Counted from the stretch's first letter, positions 34,524 to 43,488 are shown. The stretch: 64,000 nt of DNA from Marinospirillum minutulum DSM 6287 (GCF_000422325.1 NZ_AULO01000015.1:1-64000); one strand, 5' to 3'. Translations and numbers: made by a program. The notes: generated from the sequence alone by a model not told the origin.

Positions 34524-36014
34524 ATGAAAGTTTCCGCAGTTTTTAAATTTCGTAGCCCTGAAATTCGTGCATTACACCTAACTTGGATTGCATTTTTTAT
34601 AACCTTCTATGTTTGGTTCAATATGGCGCCTTTAGCTTCTAGCATGTTAAAAAGTGCTGATTGGCTAACGCGTGATGATTTACGCCTTTTTGCTATTTGT
34701 AACGTGGCATTGACCATACCAGCACGCATCATTGTTGGTATGGCGTTAGACCGCTTTGGCCCGCGCCGAGTGTTTTCTGTACTTATGGTCACCATGTCGA
34801 TTCCCGCACTTACCTTTGCTTTTGGTTCAACCCTTACCCAGTTGTTGGTTTCACGCTTAGTTTTAAGTTCTATCGGTGCTAGTTTTGTGGTGGGTATTCA
34901 CATGACCGCCCTTTGGTTTAAACCTAGAGATATAGGTTTTGCAGAAGGCTTTTATGCCGGCTGGGGTAACTTTGGTTCCGCTGCTGCGGCCATGTCTTTA
35001 CCGACCATTGCTTTAACTATGTACGGTGGTGACGATGGCTGGCGCTGGGCGATAGGTCAGAGTGCCATTGTTATGGCTGCCTACGGTGTTTATTACTGGT
35101 TTGCTATTACTGATGGACCCGATGAAAAAGCCCACCGTAAACCTCGTAAAACCGCAGCCTTAGAAGTTAGCACTTGGGGCGATATGGTTAAGCTAATGCT
35201 TTGGACAATACCTTTAGTGGGTGTCTTGGCTATTTTGGTTTGGCGTATAGAAAACATGGGTTATATAACCGAAACAGGTGCTTGGATAGCCTATGCCGTT
35301 ATTGCTTTGGTGGTTGTTTACCAGCTAGTACAAATACTGCGTGTTAACGTACCTATATTAAAGAAAGGTGTGCCAGAAGATGATCGCTATAGTTTTAATA
35401 GTGTGGCGGCACTTAACTCTACCTACTTTGCTAACTTTGGCGCAGAGCTTGCTGTTGTTTCTATGCTGCCGATGTTTTTTGAAGAAACTTGGGGGCTTAA
35501 TGCAGCAACCGCCGGTTTAATTGCTGCTTCCTTTGCCTTTGTAAACCTAGTTGCTCGCCCTATGGGTGGCATGGTTTCAGACCGTATGGGTAATCGACGT
35601 TTTGTAATGCTGAGTTATATGTTTGGAATTTCAGCTGGCTTTGTCTTAATGGGTATGTTGAATTCTTCTTGGCCAATTATTATTGCTATAGCAGTGACTA
35701 TCTTTACTTCAATATTTGTACAGGGTGCCGAGGGTGCAACCTTTGGTATTATTCCTTCCATTAAACGTAGGGTAACAGGGCAAATATCGGGTATGGCTGG
35801 GGCTTATGGTAATGTGGGTGCAGTGGTTTACTTAACACTTTTCACCTATGTAACGCCAAGCCAGTTCTTCTATATTATTGCTGGGGGTGCTTTTGTTAGC
35901 TGGCTCATTTGTCTGGTGTGGTTAAAAGAGCCAGAAGATGCCTTCGGAGATGAATATTATATTTCATCAGTGGATAGAATGATTGCCGAGCAAGAAGCCC
36001 AACAAGGTAAATAA
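34524..36014 (+). CDS. Second NarK-type nitrate/nitrite MFS transporter
   Basis: 496 residues, about 12 membrane helices. Family marks: RIIVGMALDRFGPRRVF, ALWFKPRDIGFAEGFYAGWGNFGSAAAAMSLP and ARPMGGMVSDRMGNRR. It is of the NarK2 (nitrate/nitrite antiporter) kind in appearance; the direction of transport cannot be read from sequence. Last gene of the rightward nar block, ended by a strong bidirectional terminator. Confidence 0.92.
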   Translation: MKVSAVFKFRSPEIRALHLTWIAFFITFYVWFNMAPLASSMLKSADWLTRDDLRLFAICNVALTIPARIIVGMALDRFGPRRVFSVLMVTMSIPALTFAFGSTLTQLLVSRLVLSSIGASFVVGIHMTALWFKPRDIGFAEGFYAGWGNFGSAAAAMSLPTIALTMYGGDDGWRWAIGQSAIVMAAYGVYYWFAITDGPDEKAHRKPRKTAALEVSTWGDMVKLMLWTIPLVGVLAILVWRIENMGYITETGAWIAYAVIALVVVYQLVQILRVNVPILKKGVPEDDRYSFNSVAALNSTYFANFGAELAVVSMLPMFFEETWGLNAATAGLIAASFAFVNLVARPMGGMVSDRMGNRRFVMLSYMFGISAGFVLMGMLNSSWPIIIAIAVTIFTSIFVQGAEGATFGIIPSIKRRVTGQISGMAGAYGNVGAVVYLTLFTYVTPSQFFYIIAGGAFVSWLICLVWLKEPEDAFGDEYYISSVDRMIAEQEAQQGK

Positions 36015-36028
36015 TAAGCCATAAAAAA

Positions 36029-36063
36029 CCGCCAAGCACTTTTAAGCACTTGGCGGTTTTTTT
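36029..36063. terminator. Bidirectional terminator between narK2 and mog
   Basis: CCGCCAAG (36029-36036) pairs with CTTGGCGG (36049-36056), followed by seven T and preceded by six A, so it can end transcription from both convergent genes. Confidence 0.85.
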
Positions 36064-36078
36064 ATTGCTAGAAAAAAA

Positions 36079-36609
36079 TTAACTGGGTCGAAAAGCCTTG
36101 ATGACAGACTCGTCACACTCAAGGTAAGGGCCTTCCATAATGTCGATACAGCAAGGAATAGCAGGAAAAACAGCATCTAAGCACTGGCGGATAGCTTTAG
36201 GTTTACCAGGTAGGTTTAGAATAAGACTGCTACCTCTTAGCCCCGCAGTTTGACGCGATAAAATAGCTGTTGGTACATACTTTAAAGATTCAGCACGCAT
36301 TAACTCACCAAAGCCGGGCATCATTCTGTCACTAACTGCTTCTGTTGCCTCAGGGGTAACGTCTCTTAGTGCAGGCCCCGTGCCACCCGTAGTAATAACC
36401 AAGCAGCAGCCTTGGTAGTCCACTAGGTCTTTTAAGGTGGATTCAATGATGTCCTTTTCATCGGGAATAATTCGGTAAACTGCTTCCCAAGGACTGGTTA
36501 AATAATCTTTTAAGGTGTTAATAATTGCTTGGCCAGATAGGTCTTCATAAGCACCTGAGCTGGCTCTATCGCTAACCGTTACAATTCCAATACGTGCAGA
36601 TTCACTCAT
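36079..36609 (-). CDS. mog: Molybdopterin adenylyltransferase (Mog/MogA)
   Basis: 176 residues. Activates molybdopterin with AMP before molybdate insertion, needed for the Mo cofactor of NarG. Shows the MoCF-domain motifs IGIVTVSDRASSGAYEDLSG, VITTGGTGPALRDVTPEATEAV and LILNLPGKPKAIRQCL. Normal length. Convergent with the nar transporters, and 9 bases downstream of a small gene of unknown role. Confidence 0.95.
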   Translation of the reverse strand: MSESARIGIVTVSDRASSGAYEDLSGQAIINTLKDYLTSPWEAVYRIIPDEKDIIESTLKDLVDYQGCCLVITTGGTGPALRDVTPEATEAVSDRMMPGFGELMRAESLKYVPTAILSRQTAGLRGSSLILNLPGKPKAIRQCLDAVFPAIPCCIDIMEGPYLECDESVIKAFRPS

Positions 36610-36618
36610 TAAGTATCC

Positions 36619-37023
36619 TCAATAAATCTCAATTAATTCACCGTCCCGACTGATCGCCAAAAACTGAGAAATTTTACCTAGGCGAATTTGCTCTACCATC
36701 ATATTTAAAGGTTGAACACATTCATCACTATTTAGCGCTTGTCCAGCATGACCACTCATGGCAGAAATAAAAGCTACATCCCAAGAATGCCCTGTCGTTT
36801 CAGCTTCGGCAACAAGTGTAGCAAAACTAGCCGCTTCTTCGGGTGTTTTATCCACACATAAAATTGGATCGAGTGCACCACCTTCACCCTTTTCAAAAGC
36901 TGCTTTTTCTTCAGGGGTTGCATCGTCTGGTAATACGGCTTTAGCAAAAACAAATAGTAACCGCTGTGGGTTAGTTTCATTTTTTGCAGTAGTGATTAAA
37001 TCAGCATAATTTTCAATAGACAT
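36619..37023 (-). CDS. Small conserved protein of unknown function
   Basis: 134 residues from ATG 37023 (GGAG seven bases upstream; a longer start at 37089 has no support). Acidic and soluble, with PQRLLFVFAKAVLPDDATPEEKAAFEKGEGGALDPILCVDKTPEEAASF. Similar proteins in Pseudomonas and Marinobacter are, to my memory, labelled ribonucleotide reductase subunit alpha, but nothing in the sequence supports such an enzyme. Probably co-transcribed with mog. Confidence 0.75.
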   Translation of the reverse strand: MSIENYADLITTAKNETNPQRLLFVFAKAVLPDDATPEEKAAFEKGEGGALDPILCVDKTPEEAASFATLVAEAETTGHSWDVAFISAMSGHAGQALNSDECVQPLNMMVEQIRLGKISQFLAISRDGELIEIY

Positions 37024-37211
37024 GGGGGAACTCCACCCTAGAGGATAAAGTAATATCTTAACAACAGAGGGGGCTAAAGGTGTCAGCACAGAAGTGGCAG
37101 TAGAACTACCTACTTGGAGATAGGTAGTCGTCTAGACTAGGTTAGTGTAATGTATATAATCAGATGATAATATGTAAGAAATTGATATGAATAGAAGAGC
37201 CTCACTACTCA

Positions 37212-38133
37212 ATGAACTCAAACAATAAAGACTTAAACACCAGTCATCAAGCAGTAACCACTATTTTAGATAGTCTTGATGCGCTCGTTTATGTAGCGGA
37301 TATGGATACCCACGAACTCTTATTTATGAATGAGTATGGTCGTAAAAAATGGGGTAATCCGGCTGGACGCAAATGTTGGCAGGTATTACAAACCAAGCAG
37401 ACTGGCCCATGCAGCTTTTGTACTAACCCTATATTGCTAGACAAACCAAGGCAAGCCAACGGGTGTACAAATAACGGAAATAAAAAATACGGCTAATAAT
37501 CAGTGGTATCAATGCCGAGATCAAGCTGTACCTTGGTTAGATGGGCGGTTAGTACGTATAGAAGTGGCAACCAACATAACAGATCGGAAGCTAATGGAAG
37601 AAGAGCTTCAGCATGCCCGTTTAAAGGCAGAGCAACTGGCAGATACCGATGCCCTGACAGGTTTAAATAACCGCCGTGCTTTTTTTAATTTAGGTAAACA
37701 ACTGCTGCATCAAGCTGAGCGTAACCTTACGCCAGTTGCTTTAATTATGTTTGATTTAGACTACTTCAAACAAATTAATGACCGTTATGGTCATGCATTA
37801 GGTGATGAAACCCTAGTTTCTATTGCAAGAGTTACTGAAGGACAAATACGCTCATCCGATGTTTTGGCGCGTTTGGGTGGTGAAGAGTTTGCCATACTTA
37901 TGCCGCAAGCAACCCTAGAGCAAGCCTTAACCTTGGCTGAGCGATTAAGCCAAGCCTTTTTTAAAAATAAAATTGTTCACAGCAAAGGGCAGATTACTTG
38001 TACTGCTAGTTTTGGAGTGAGCGCACTAGAAGTTGTTGCCACTAAAACATTAGATTCACTTATTGCTGAGGCAGATAAAGCTCTTTATGTGGCAAAAAAT
38101 AATGGCAGGAATCAGATAAGGGCCGCCAACTAG
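37212..38133 (+). pseudogene. PAS-GGDEF diguanylate cyclase broken by a one-base insertion
   Basis: The first 79 codons or so encode a PAS domain (ILDSLDALVYVADMDTHELLFMNEYGRKKWG, then CWQVLQ..GPCSFCTN). At 37446-37447 an extra C throws translation out of frame; it stops at 37496. Reading the next frame from that point restores QGKPTGVQITEIKNTANNQW, then YQCRDQAVPWLDGRLVRIEVATNITDR, and runs straight into an intact GGDEF domain (RLGGEEFAIL) ending at 38133. Removing one C gives one continuous ~306-residue enzyme. It may be a real pseudogene or a sequencing error. An internal start at ATG 37594 could still yield the cyclase domain alone. Confidence 0.85.
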
Positions 38134-38140
38134 TCTTATT

Positions 38141-38174
38141 GAGTAAGAGGCGAATATTAGCCCGCCTCTTACTC
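38141..38174. terminator. Perfect hairpin downstream of the broken cyclase
   Basis: GAGTAAGAGGCG and CGCCTCTTACTC form a 12-bp perfect stem with a 10-base loop between two convergent genes. There is no T-tract on either side, so termination would be weak or the hairpin protects 3' ends. Confidence 0.5.
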
Positions 38175-38207
38175 TGCCACTTAGGCAAAAAAACTAGGAA
38201 GCCAGAT

Positions 38208-38345
38208 TTACACTATTCCCTTATTCTGCTTTTTGGCTTCTCTAGCATCACGCACTACTGAGCGTAAGATATATAAAAGAACGCCTAGACTTAGTGCAGG
38301 CCACATTAAAATATATAAAGAATAAAGGGCGGTTTTAGTATTCAT
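38208..38345 (-). CDS. Small membrane subunit accompanying the sodium:solute symporter
   Basis: 45 residues (MNTKTALYSLYILMWPALSL, then GVLLYILRSVVRDAREAKKQ..), one membrane helix with a basic cytoplasmic tail. AGGAG precedes the ATG by six bases. It lies 23 bases downstream of the symporter gene in the same direction. Short proteins of this form (YILMWP..., ...VRDxREAK) are annotated as putative transporter small subunits next to such symporters. Role unknown. Confidence 0.75.
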   Translation of the reverse strand: MNTKTALYSLYILMWPALSLGVLLYILRSVVRDAREAKKQNKGIV

Positions 38346-38368
38346 AAAAAACTCCTAATGAAATGGTT

Positions 38369-40006
38369 TTATGCAGATGGATCGTAGCTTTGTACTTCTT
38401 CATTAATTGTGCCGAAATCAAACCTAGGTGCTTTACTCATTAAACTCATAACCGTACACACCAGCGTACTTACCCCAAAAGCAGTAAGAGAAGCTAATAA
38501 AACTGTGTAATCACGCATAAAGCCAAGGTTAAAGTAAAGCGCTGCAATACCCGCTAAAACGCCAAACACTGCACCTAAACGAACGCCCAAGAAAGCAAAG
38601 GCCATTAAGCCAATAACCACCGCAGCGCCCACCGCACTAAACGCTTCAAAAACATAAGCAATTAAGCCAACCATAGGTAGTAGCTCAAAGCGCACTAAGC
38701 AGAATAAAAGCATGGCAACGGTAACCGACCAGGTAAAGGCAGCATTGGTAACCTTATCCCAAAACACACTGGCAATTACTGGGAAAACAATCGCGCCCCA
38801 TAAGGCACCCACAAACACCAGCATTACTAAAATATCTAAAGAGAAGCTGGCAAAAACTATACCTATGGCAGTAGCAGCTACCATAGTGATACGGCCAATA
38901 AATAACATGCGCGTTGGGTCAGGCTTGTCTTTAGCAATATTTTTACCATACACATCTGCCATCATTATGGCTGAAAGTGCACACAAGTCTGAGTCAGCAG
39001 TCGAAGACAGCGAACTAATAACCAGCAAGAAAAACAGCGCAACCATAATAGGTGACAAATAAGTAGAAACCACCTGAGGTATTAGGTTGTTGGTATCACC
39101 ATTCATTGGTTCAATACCGGCAGTAAGCGCCAATAAACCAATCATACCCAAACCAATAACAATAGCGCCGTAACCTAAAGTGGCAGTAATAAAAGTTGAT
39201 TTAATGTGCTTCTCATCTACTGCAAATAAGCGTTGTGAGATAGTTTGGTTGCCCACTGCATAAGCGAGAACAGCAAAGAAGAAGGGCGCACCCTGTTCTA
39301 AAAAGGCTGTTTTAGAAAAGAAGCTTTGCTGCTCTAAAGTTAAGCTACTTAAACCGGTGACAAAAGCACTAGGGCCACCCATAGCAAACAAAATGGCAGG
39401 AATAATCACCACCGCAATGGCCATTAAAGCAACCAGTTGAATAAAGTCAGTAAAGACTGCTGCTCTAAAACCAGACCAGAAGGTGTAAGCCAGTACACCC
39501 ACGCCAGCAATAATTACACCTGCCTGAAAAGACAAAGGTGATAAGACCGCAACCAAAGCACCAGCAGCAGTAAAGTTAACCATTAAACTAATGGTGCTAC
39601 CTAAGACGTTAGACACAGCTAAAATTAATTGACTAGAGGAACCGTGCCTAGCATGAATAAGCTCACCTAAAGTATGGGCTTTAGGGGCAAGCTTTCTAAA
39701 GCGCTGGCCAAAGGGGTAGATAAACAAAATCATCAACGCACCCCAAAGACCGTAATGTAAGGGACCAGAAACACCATAGGTATAGCCAGAAGTAGCTGCA
39801 GCATAAAAAGATGCAGCCCAAATCCAAGTGGCAGTCATACTAGAAGAAGCTAAGCCTATACCTATGCGCTGGTTAGCAACCATATAGGCATCAGCATTTT
39901 CATTTTTTTTACGAATCATTAAAGTTAATAAATATGTACCGCCATAAAAAGCTGCAAGCATTAGCAATACAGTGGCGGTAGAGAATTGATAAAAATCTAA
40001 TTCCAT
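38369..40006 (-). CDS. Sodium:solute symporter family protein
   Basis: 545 residues with about 13-14 membrane helices, SSS family. MVANQRIGIGLASSSMTATWIWAASFYAAATSGYTYGVSGPLHYG and the sodium-site region LFFLLVISSLSSTADSDLCA are visible; the former resembles Dur3-type urea/polyamine carriers, but the substrate cannot be named. AAGAG lies before ATG 40006. A terminator-like hairpin and a possible leader peptide lie upstream, suggesting attenuation control. A small-subunit gene follows. Confidence 0.88.
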   Translation of the reverse strand: MELDFYQFSTATVLLMLAAFYGGTYLLTLMIRKKNENADAYMVANQRIGIGLASSSMTATWIWAASFYAAATSGYTYGVSGPLHYGLWGALMILFIYPFGQRFRKLAPKAHTLGELIHARHGSSSQLILAVSNVLGSTISLMVNFTAAGALVAVLSPLSFQAGVIIAGVGVLAYTFWSGFRAAVFTDFIQLVALMAIAVVIIPAILFAMGGPSAFVTGLSSLTLEQQSFFSKTAFLEQGAPFFFAVLAYAVGNQTISQRLFAVDEKHIKSTFITATLGYGAIVIGLGMIGLLALTAGIEPMNGDTNNLIPQVVSTYLSPIMVALFFLLVISSLSSTADSDLCALSAIMMADVYGKNIAKDKPDPTRMLFIGRITMVAATAIGIVFASFSLDILVMLVFVGALWGAIVFPVIASVFWDKVTNAAFTWSVTVAMLLFCLVRFELLPMVGLIAYVFEAFSAVGAAVVIGLMAFAFLGVRLGAVFGVLAGIAALYFNLGFMRDYTVLLASLTAFGVSTLVCTVMSLMSKAPRFDFGTINEEVQSYDPSA

Positions 40007-40038
40007 CGTTTTAGTCTCTTAATGTAAAAAATAAGCAC

Positions 40039-40068
40039 AAAAAACCAGCCCTCTCTAAAACAGGGTGG
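40039..40068 (-). terminator. Possible attenuator before the symporter gene
   Basis: On the minus strand CCA-CCCT pairs with AGGG-TGG (one bulged base), loop of 9, followed by six U. It lies 33 bases before the symporter ATG and downstream of a short reading frame with a strong ribosome site. Confidence 0.5.
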
Positions 40069-40102
40069 CGGCATTAAATACGAGAAAATTAAAGGATGGT
40101 AT

Positions 40103-40186
40103 TTAAGTAGGAAGCGAGATGTTTTGAATGCAGAGTAAAGGCTTGCTAAAGATTGGTTGGTGGAAGCTAAGTGCTACCGTGACCAT
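40103..40186 (-). CDS. Candidate 27-residue leader peptide
   Basis: ATG 40186 follows a full GGAGGT site; the frame is MVTVALSFHQPIFSKPLLCI.. and ends in TAA at 40105-40103. It is too short to judge by codon use and shows no obvious run of one amino acid. Its position before a terminator-like hairpin and the symporter gene is the main argument that it is a regulatory peptide. Confidence 0.4.
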   Translation of the reverse strand: MVTVALSFHQPIFSKPLLCIQNISLPT

Positions 40187-40438
40187 GAATAATGACCTCC
40201 AAAATAAATGAATTACTTGTTTGCTTAACAGTAACCTACTGACTAGAAAGGCTTTTTATTCGCAGTAGGCTTAGCATTCTACCCGAAAAAGCCTTGAACA
40301 GCCAATTCACGCCTAAAGCTGTAAAGTGCAAACCTTATTTTTGGCCTTGGTTTACCCTTAAATAAGTGATTTATACTCGCCAAAAGTAAGGTTATATTGT
40401 GTTAAGTTATAGATTGTAAGGATCTCAGAGGCCAACTT

Positions 40439-41476
40439 ATGGAAAGCTACATTAGACTAGCAGAAGACCCAGCCAGAGGTGGCTATTGGCTTAGCCCAAG
40501 TTTATTTTGGGTTGGCTTGCTACTAGTTTTAACTTTGCTCGCCACGCTTATTTATTTTACTAGCTACTACCGTAGTAGGCTTAAAAAGCAAAATATGCAG
40601 TTAGAAAGCTTGCGTGAGGACTCGGACTCTTTTCGTTATTTGGTTGAAACAGCACACGAAGGGATTGCGGTTGTACAAGATAAAAGATTGGTGTATGCCA
40701 ACCCAAGAATGAGTGAAATGAGTGGTTATACCAGAACAGAACTTAAGGCACTAGACTCCTTTTTACCACTTATTCACCCCTCGGCACGAGAGGCAATGCT
40801 AGCTAATTATCAAAAACGTTTAGCAGGAAAAAAAGCTCCACAGCGTTATGAAAGTTTATTTTTACGCAAAAATGGTAATAGCTACCCTATTGAAATAAGT
40901 GGAGTGGCGATTGTTTGGCAAGGAAAGCCAGCAACGCTAAATATGCTTACCGATATTTCTTACCGTAAAGCAGTAGAAGAAAAAATGCAGTACCTAGCAC
41001 TCCATGATTCTTTAACAGGCTTACCCAACCGAGTCATGCTTAACGACCGATTAGAGCAGGCAATAACACGAGCAAAGCGCAACAATACCCAGCTAGCAGT
41101 AGTCTTTGTTGATCTTAACGGTTTTAAACAAGTGAATGATACCTATGGTCACGAGTTAGGTGACTTGCTGCTTCAACAAGTAACCCAGCGCCTTAAAGCC
41201 TTGCTTAGAGAATCCGATACCTTGGCACGTCTAGGTGGAGATGAGTTTATTGTGCTTCTAACAGACATTAAAGACAGTCAAGGCGTAGAGAAAAGCATGA
41301 ATCGTATTAACGCCACCATGGCAGAGCCTTTTCAAATTGAAGGCCATGAAATACATAGTTATGTAAGTCAAGGCTCAGCTATTTTTCCTGAACATGGAGT
41401 AACAGCAAAAGAGCTATTAAGCCTAGCGGATAAAAATATGTACGCTAATAAACGAGATTATTACCAGCACCATTAG
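40439..41476 (+). CDS. Membrane PAS-GGDEF diguanylate cyclase
   Basis: 345 residues. One membrane helix (about 22-44), a PAS domain (about 62-175, ETAHEGIAVVQDKRLVYANPRMSEMSGYT) and a GGDEF domain with an intact active site (ARLGGDEFIVLL), expected to make c-di-GMP. Start ATG 40439 (MESYIRLAED). Stands alone; a weak hairpin (41481 onward) and then tRNA-Arg on the other strand follow. Confidence 0.9.
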   Translation: MESYIRLAEDPARGGYWLSPSLFWVGLLLVLTLLATLIYFTSYYRSRLKKQNMQLESLREDSDSFRYLVETAHEGIAVVQDKRLVYANPRMSEMSGYTRTELKALDSFLPLIHPSAREAMLANYQKRLAGKKAPQRYESLFLRKNGNSYPIEISGVAIVWQGKPATLNMLTDISYRKAVEEKMQYLALHDSLTGLPNRVMLNDRLEQAITRAKRNNTQLAVVFVDLNGFKQVNDTYGHELGDLLLQQVTQRLKALLRESDTLARLGGDEFIVLLTDIKDSQGVEKSMNRINATMAEPFQIEGHEIHSYVSQGSAIFPEHGVTAKELLSLADKNMYANKRDYYQHH

Positions 41477-41535
41477 ATTAACAGCCTTTTAAGACTGTTT
41501 AGTGGTTTTTGGGGAGACTGTGTTTAGAGAGGTGA

Positions 41536-41612
41536 TGGCGCGCTAGGCGGGAGTCGAACCCACGACCTTCGCCTTCGGAGGGCGACACTCTATCCAACTG
41601 AGCTACTAGCGC
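41536..41612 (-). tRNA. tRNA-Arg (anticodon CCG)
   Basis: Full cloverleaf: acceptor GCGCTAG / CTAGCGC, D-arm with AGTTGGATA loop, anticodon stem TCGCC / GGCGA around loop CTCCGAA (anticodon CCG, reads CGG), T-arm GTGGG-TTCGACT-CCCGC, discriminator G and an encoded CCA end. A perfect 8-bp inverted repeat (41617-41637) lies just upstream of its 5' end. Confidence 0.97.
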
Positions 41613-41616
41613 ACTT

Positions 41617-41637
41617 CTTGTAAAGGGTGTTTACAAG
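41617..41637 (-). other. Inverted repeat immediately upstream of tRNA-Arg
   Basis: CTTGTAAA and TTTACAAG separated by five bases, lying four bases before the tRNA 5' end and downstream of the TlpA-like gene. It may be part of the tRNA promoter or 5'-leader structure. No U-tract. Confidence 0.3.
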
Positions 41638-41662
41638 GTCAGGAATTGTAGGGGGCTAGTGG

Positions 41663-42475
41663 TTATTTGTCCAGCACAGCCGCTTGTTGTTGAATAAACC
41701 TTTCTATTTGTGCGCGGCTTAATTCACCAAAGTGTCTGTCCACTTGTTCGCCTTTGGCATTATAAAATACCGTAGCGGGCAAACCGGGTGCTCTAAAAAT
41801 TCTGCCTGCCTTTTGGTGAATATCAATCAGCACTGCACTAAAGCTTAAATTCTGGCTGCGTAAAAACTGATCTACGGCTACTGGGCTTTCGCCTTGGTTT
41901 ATCATTATTAGCTGTACTCGGTCGTCATCTTCAAAGCTTTCTAACATGGGCATTTCGCGGCGGCAGGGTGGGCACCAAGTGGCCCACATATTAACCACCA
42001 GTGGCTTGCCTTGAAATTCAGTGAGTAATACTTCTTCACCTGCAAGGTTAGTAAAAGCCTGGGAGGGTAAGGCTTCGCTAGTGAATTGGTTGCCGGGTGT
42101 TAGCAGCAGTAGGGCTAGACCAACAAGGCTAGCAATACCTAAGTTAATACCCCCCCTAATGACTAGTTGTGGTTTGTTATAAAGATAAAGACCCGTAAAA
42201 ATTGTTGCTGATAAAACGGCACCCCAAACACTAAAGCCAGGTTGCCAAAAATACAGCAAAGTCCAAGGTTCTTTTAAATAAGCCGAAGGGGTACCAGCGG
42301 CATAAACCAGCCTAGAGCCTAGTGTTGCTGCTAGGGCGGTTAGCCAGCCCCAGCGAGCAAGGCCAGGATAACGCTTATTAAGGAGTTCACTGCTCACTAA
42401 CAAAATAATCAATGCCACTAGACCAGGTAAGCGGCTGAGTGGCAGAACTAAAGGGCCTAAAGTGATAGCTTCCAT
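41663..42475 (-). CDS. TlpA-like thioredoxin-fold protein with N-terminal membrane domain
   Basis: 270 residues. The first ~125 residues hold about four to five membrane helices resembling the prolipoprotein diacylglyceryl transferase fold (SRLVYAAGTPSAYLKEP). A periplasmic TlpA/AhpC-TSA domain follows with active site WATWCPPCRREMPML and the cis-proline loop GLPATVFYN. Probably reduces disulfides outside the membrane, with the helices as electron conduit or anchor (inference). Adjacent to dsbG, 8 bases apart. Confidence 0.85.
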   Translation of the reverse strand: MEAITLGPLVLPLSRLPGLVALIILLVSSELLNKRYPGLARWGWLTALAATLGSRLVYAAGTPSAYLKEPWTLLYFWQPGFSVWGAVLSATIFTGLYLYNKPQLVIRGGINLGIASLVGLALLLLTPGNQFTSEALPSQAFTNLAGEEVLLTEFQGKPLVVNMWATWCPPCRREMPMLESFEDDDRVQLIMINQGESPVAVDQFLRSQNLSFSAVLIDIHQKAGRIFRAPGLPATVFYNAKGEQVDRHFGELSRAQIERFIQQQAAVLDK

Positions 42476-42483
42476 TTTTTATC

Positions 42484-43389
42484 TTAGCGAAAACGCATTA
42501 AAGTGGGTTCAGTGTGTTTTTGTGCGGGCAAGCCTGTCACGCTAGGTAGCTTGGGTAGGCGCAACATGCCTGAATGGGTTTGCATTTCACCTTCTTCATT
42601 TAGCCAAACCCAACCCGGTGTACCATTAAGCCCTAAAGATTGCATTAGGTTCATATTGGTTTGTAGTTGGTCTTTATTTGCAGTGCTTGGTGGTTTACTA
42701 AATTCAGAGGTATTGGTTCCAAAGGCTTGCATACTTGCTTTTAGAAGTGCTGCCTGCTCACTTTTGGGTGTGCTTAGCAAAGCCGCAGCCTTGTCACGAC
42801 TATCAGGTTTTAGGTAGGCAACCGGAATCCAACGTACTTCTAGCCCTGCTTCGCGGTAGGGTTGTAAGGCTATCCAGGCTAGGTGACAAAAAGGGCAGTT
42901 AGCATCGTAAAACATATAAAGTGTCGACCTAGTTAGGTTTTTTTCTGGTGCTTCTTGATCAACTGCAAGGCTGGCTTCTGTAATAAAGTGGCTGGTGGCT
43001 AGATCATCCCAGCTAGGGCGTGGAATCCAGTTTTTTTGATGGTTTTCAGTTAAGTCATTACCCTGTGCATCTAGCAACACGCCATTAATTAAAAACTCAC
43101 CGTCATTAGTGGTATAAACAACCATATCGCTACCTTCGTAGTTAACAACCCAACCAGTGAGGGATGCACCTACCGGAAATGTGCGTACAATATCGAGTCC
43201 TTTATTTTTAAGGTGTTGAATAGGTTCAGGTAAAGCGCTTGGATCAAGTTCAGGTAAAAATTCTGCTTCAGCTATTTCAGTTGTTTCGCTTGGCTCTGTT
43301 AGCTGGTCTTGCGCCCAAGCTTGGCTGGTAAAACTTAGGAGTAGGCTAAGGGTAAGTGCAGAAAAAAATAAAGATAGGTAGCGCGTCAT
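42484..43389 (-). CDS. dsbG: Thiol:disulfide interchange protein DsbG
   Basis: 301 residues with a cleavable signal peptide (ending near SQAWAQ). N-terminal dimerisation domain, then a DsbC/G thioredoxin fold with YDANCPFCHLAW active site (C-P-F-C) and the cis-proline loop NGTPGWVWLN. Periplasmic isomerase/reductase that protects single cysteines in the E. coli case. Likely kept reduced by the adjacent membrane TlpA-like protein, as DsbD is not seen in this window. Confidence 0.88.
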   Translation of the reverse strand: MTRYLSLFFSALTLSLLLSFTSQAWAQDQLTEPSETTEIAEAEFLPELDPSALPEPIQHLKNKGLDIVRTFPVGASLTGWVVNYEGSDMVVYTTNDGEFLINGVLLDAQGNDLTENHQKNWIPRPSWDDLATSHFITEASLAVDQEAPEKNLTRSTLYMFYDANCPFCHLAWIALQPYREAGLEVRWIPVAYLKPDSRDKAAALLSTPKSEQAALLKASMQAFGTNTSEFSKPPSTANKDQLQTNMNLMQSLGLNGTPGWVWLNEEGEMQTHSGMLRLPKLPSVTGLPAQKHTEPTLMRFR

Positions 43390-43488
43390 AACGGTGAAAA
43401 CCTCTGCTGAGCCAGTGCTAGGTAAAATTAAGCAACAAGGTTAGCTAGTTTGCTAGCTAGTGTCATCTTTTAGGCTAGGTATTAATAC

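Larger units (their letters stand above)
40007..40438. other. 432-base intergenic region between symporter and diguanylate cyclase
   Basis: On the minus strand it holds a candidate leader peptide (40186-40103) and a terminator-like hairpin (40068-40039) before the symporter. The right half (about 40200-40438) is AT-rich and presumably holds the divergent promoters; I see no clear operator there. Confidence 0.5.

Noticed and set aside
41481-41516. Weak hairpin after the intact diguanylate cyclase as a terminator
   Set aside because: Stem of only five pairs (AACAG/CTGTT) with an interrupted T run; not convincing.
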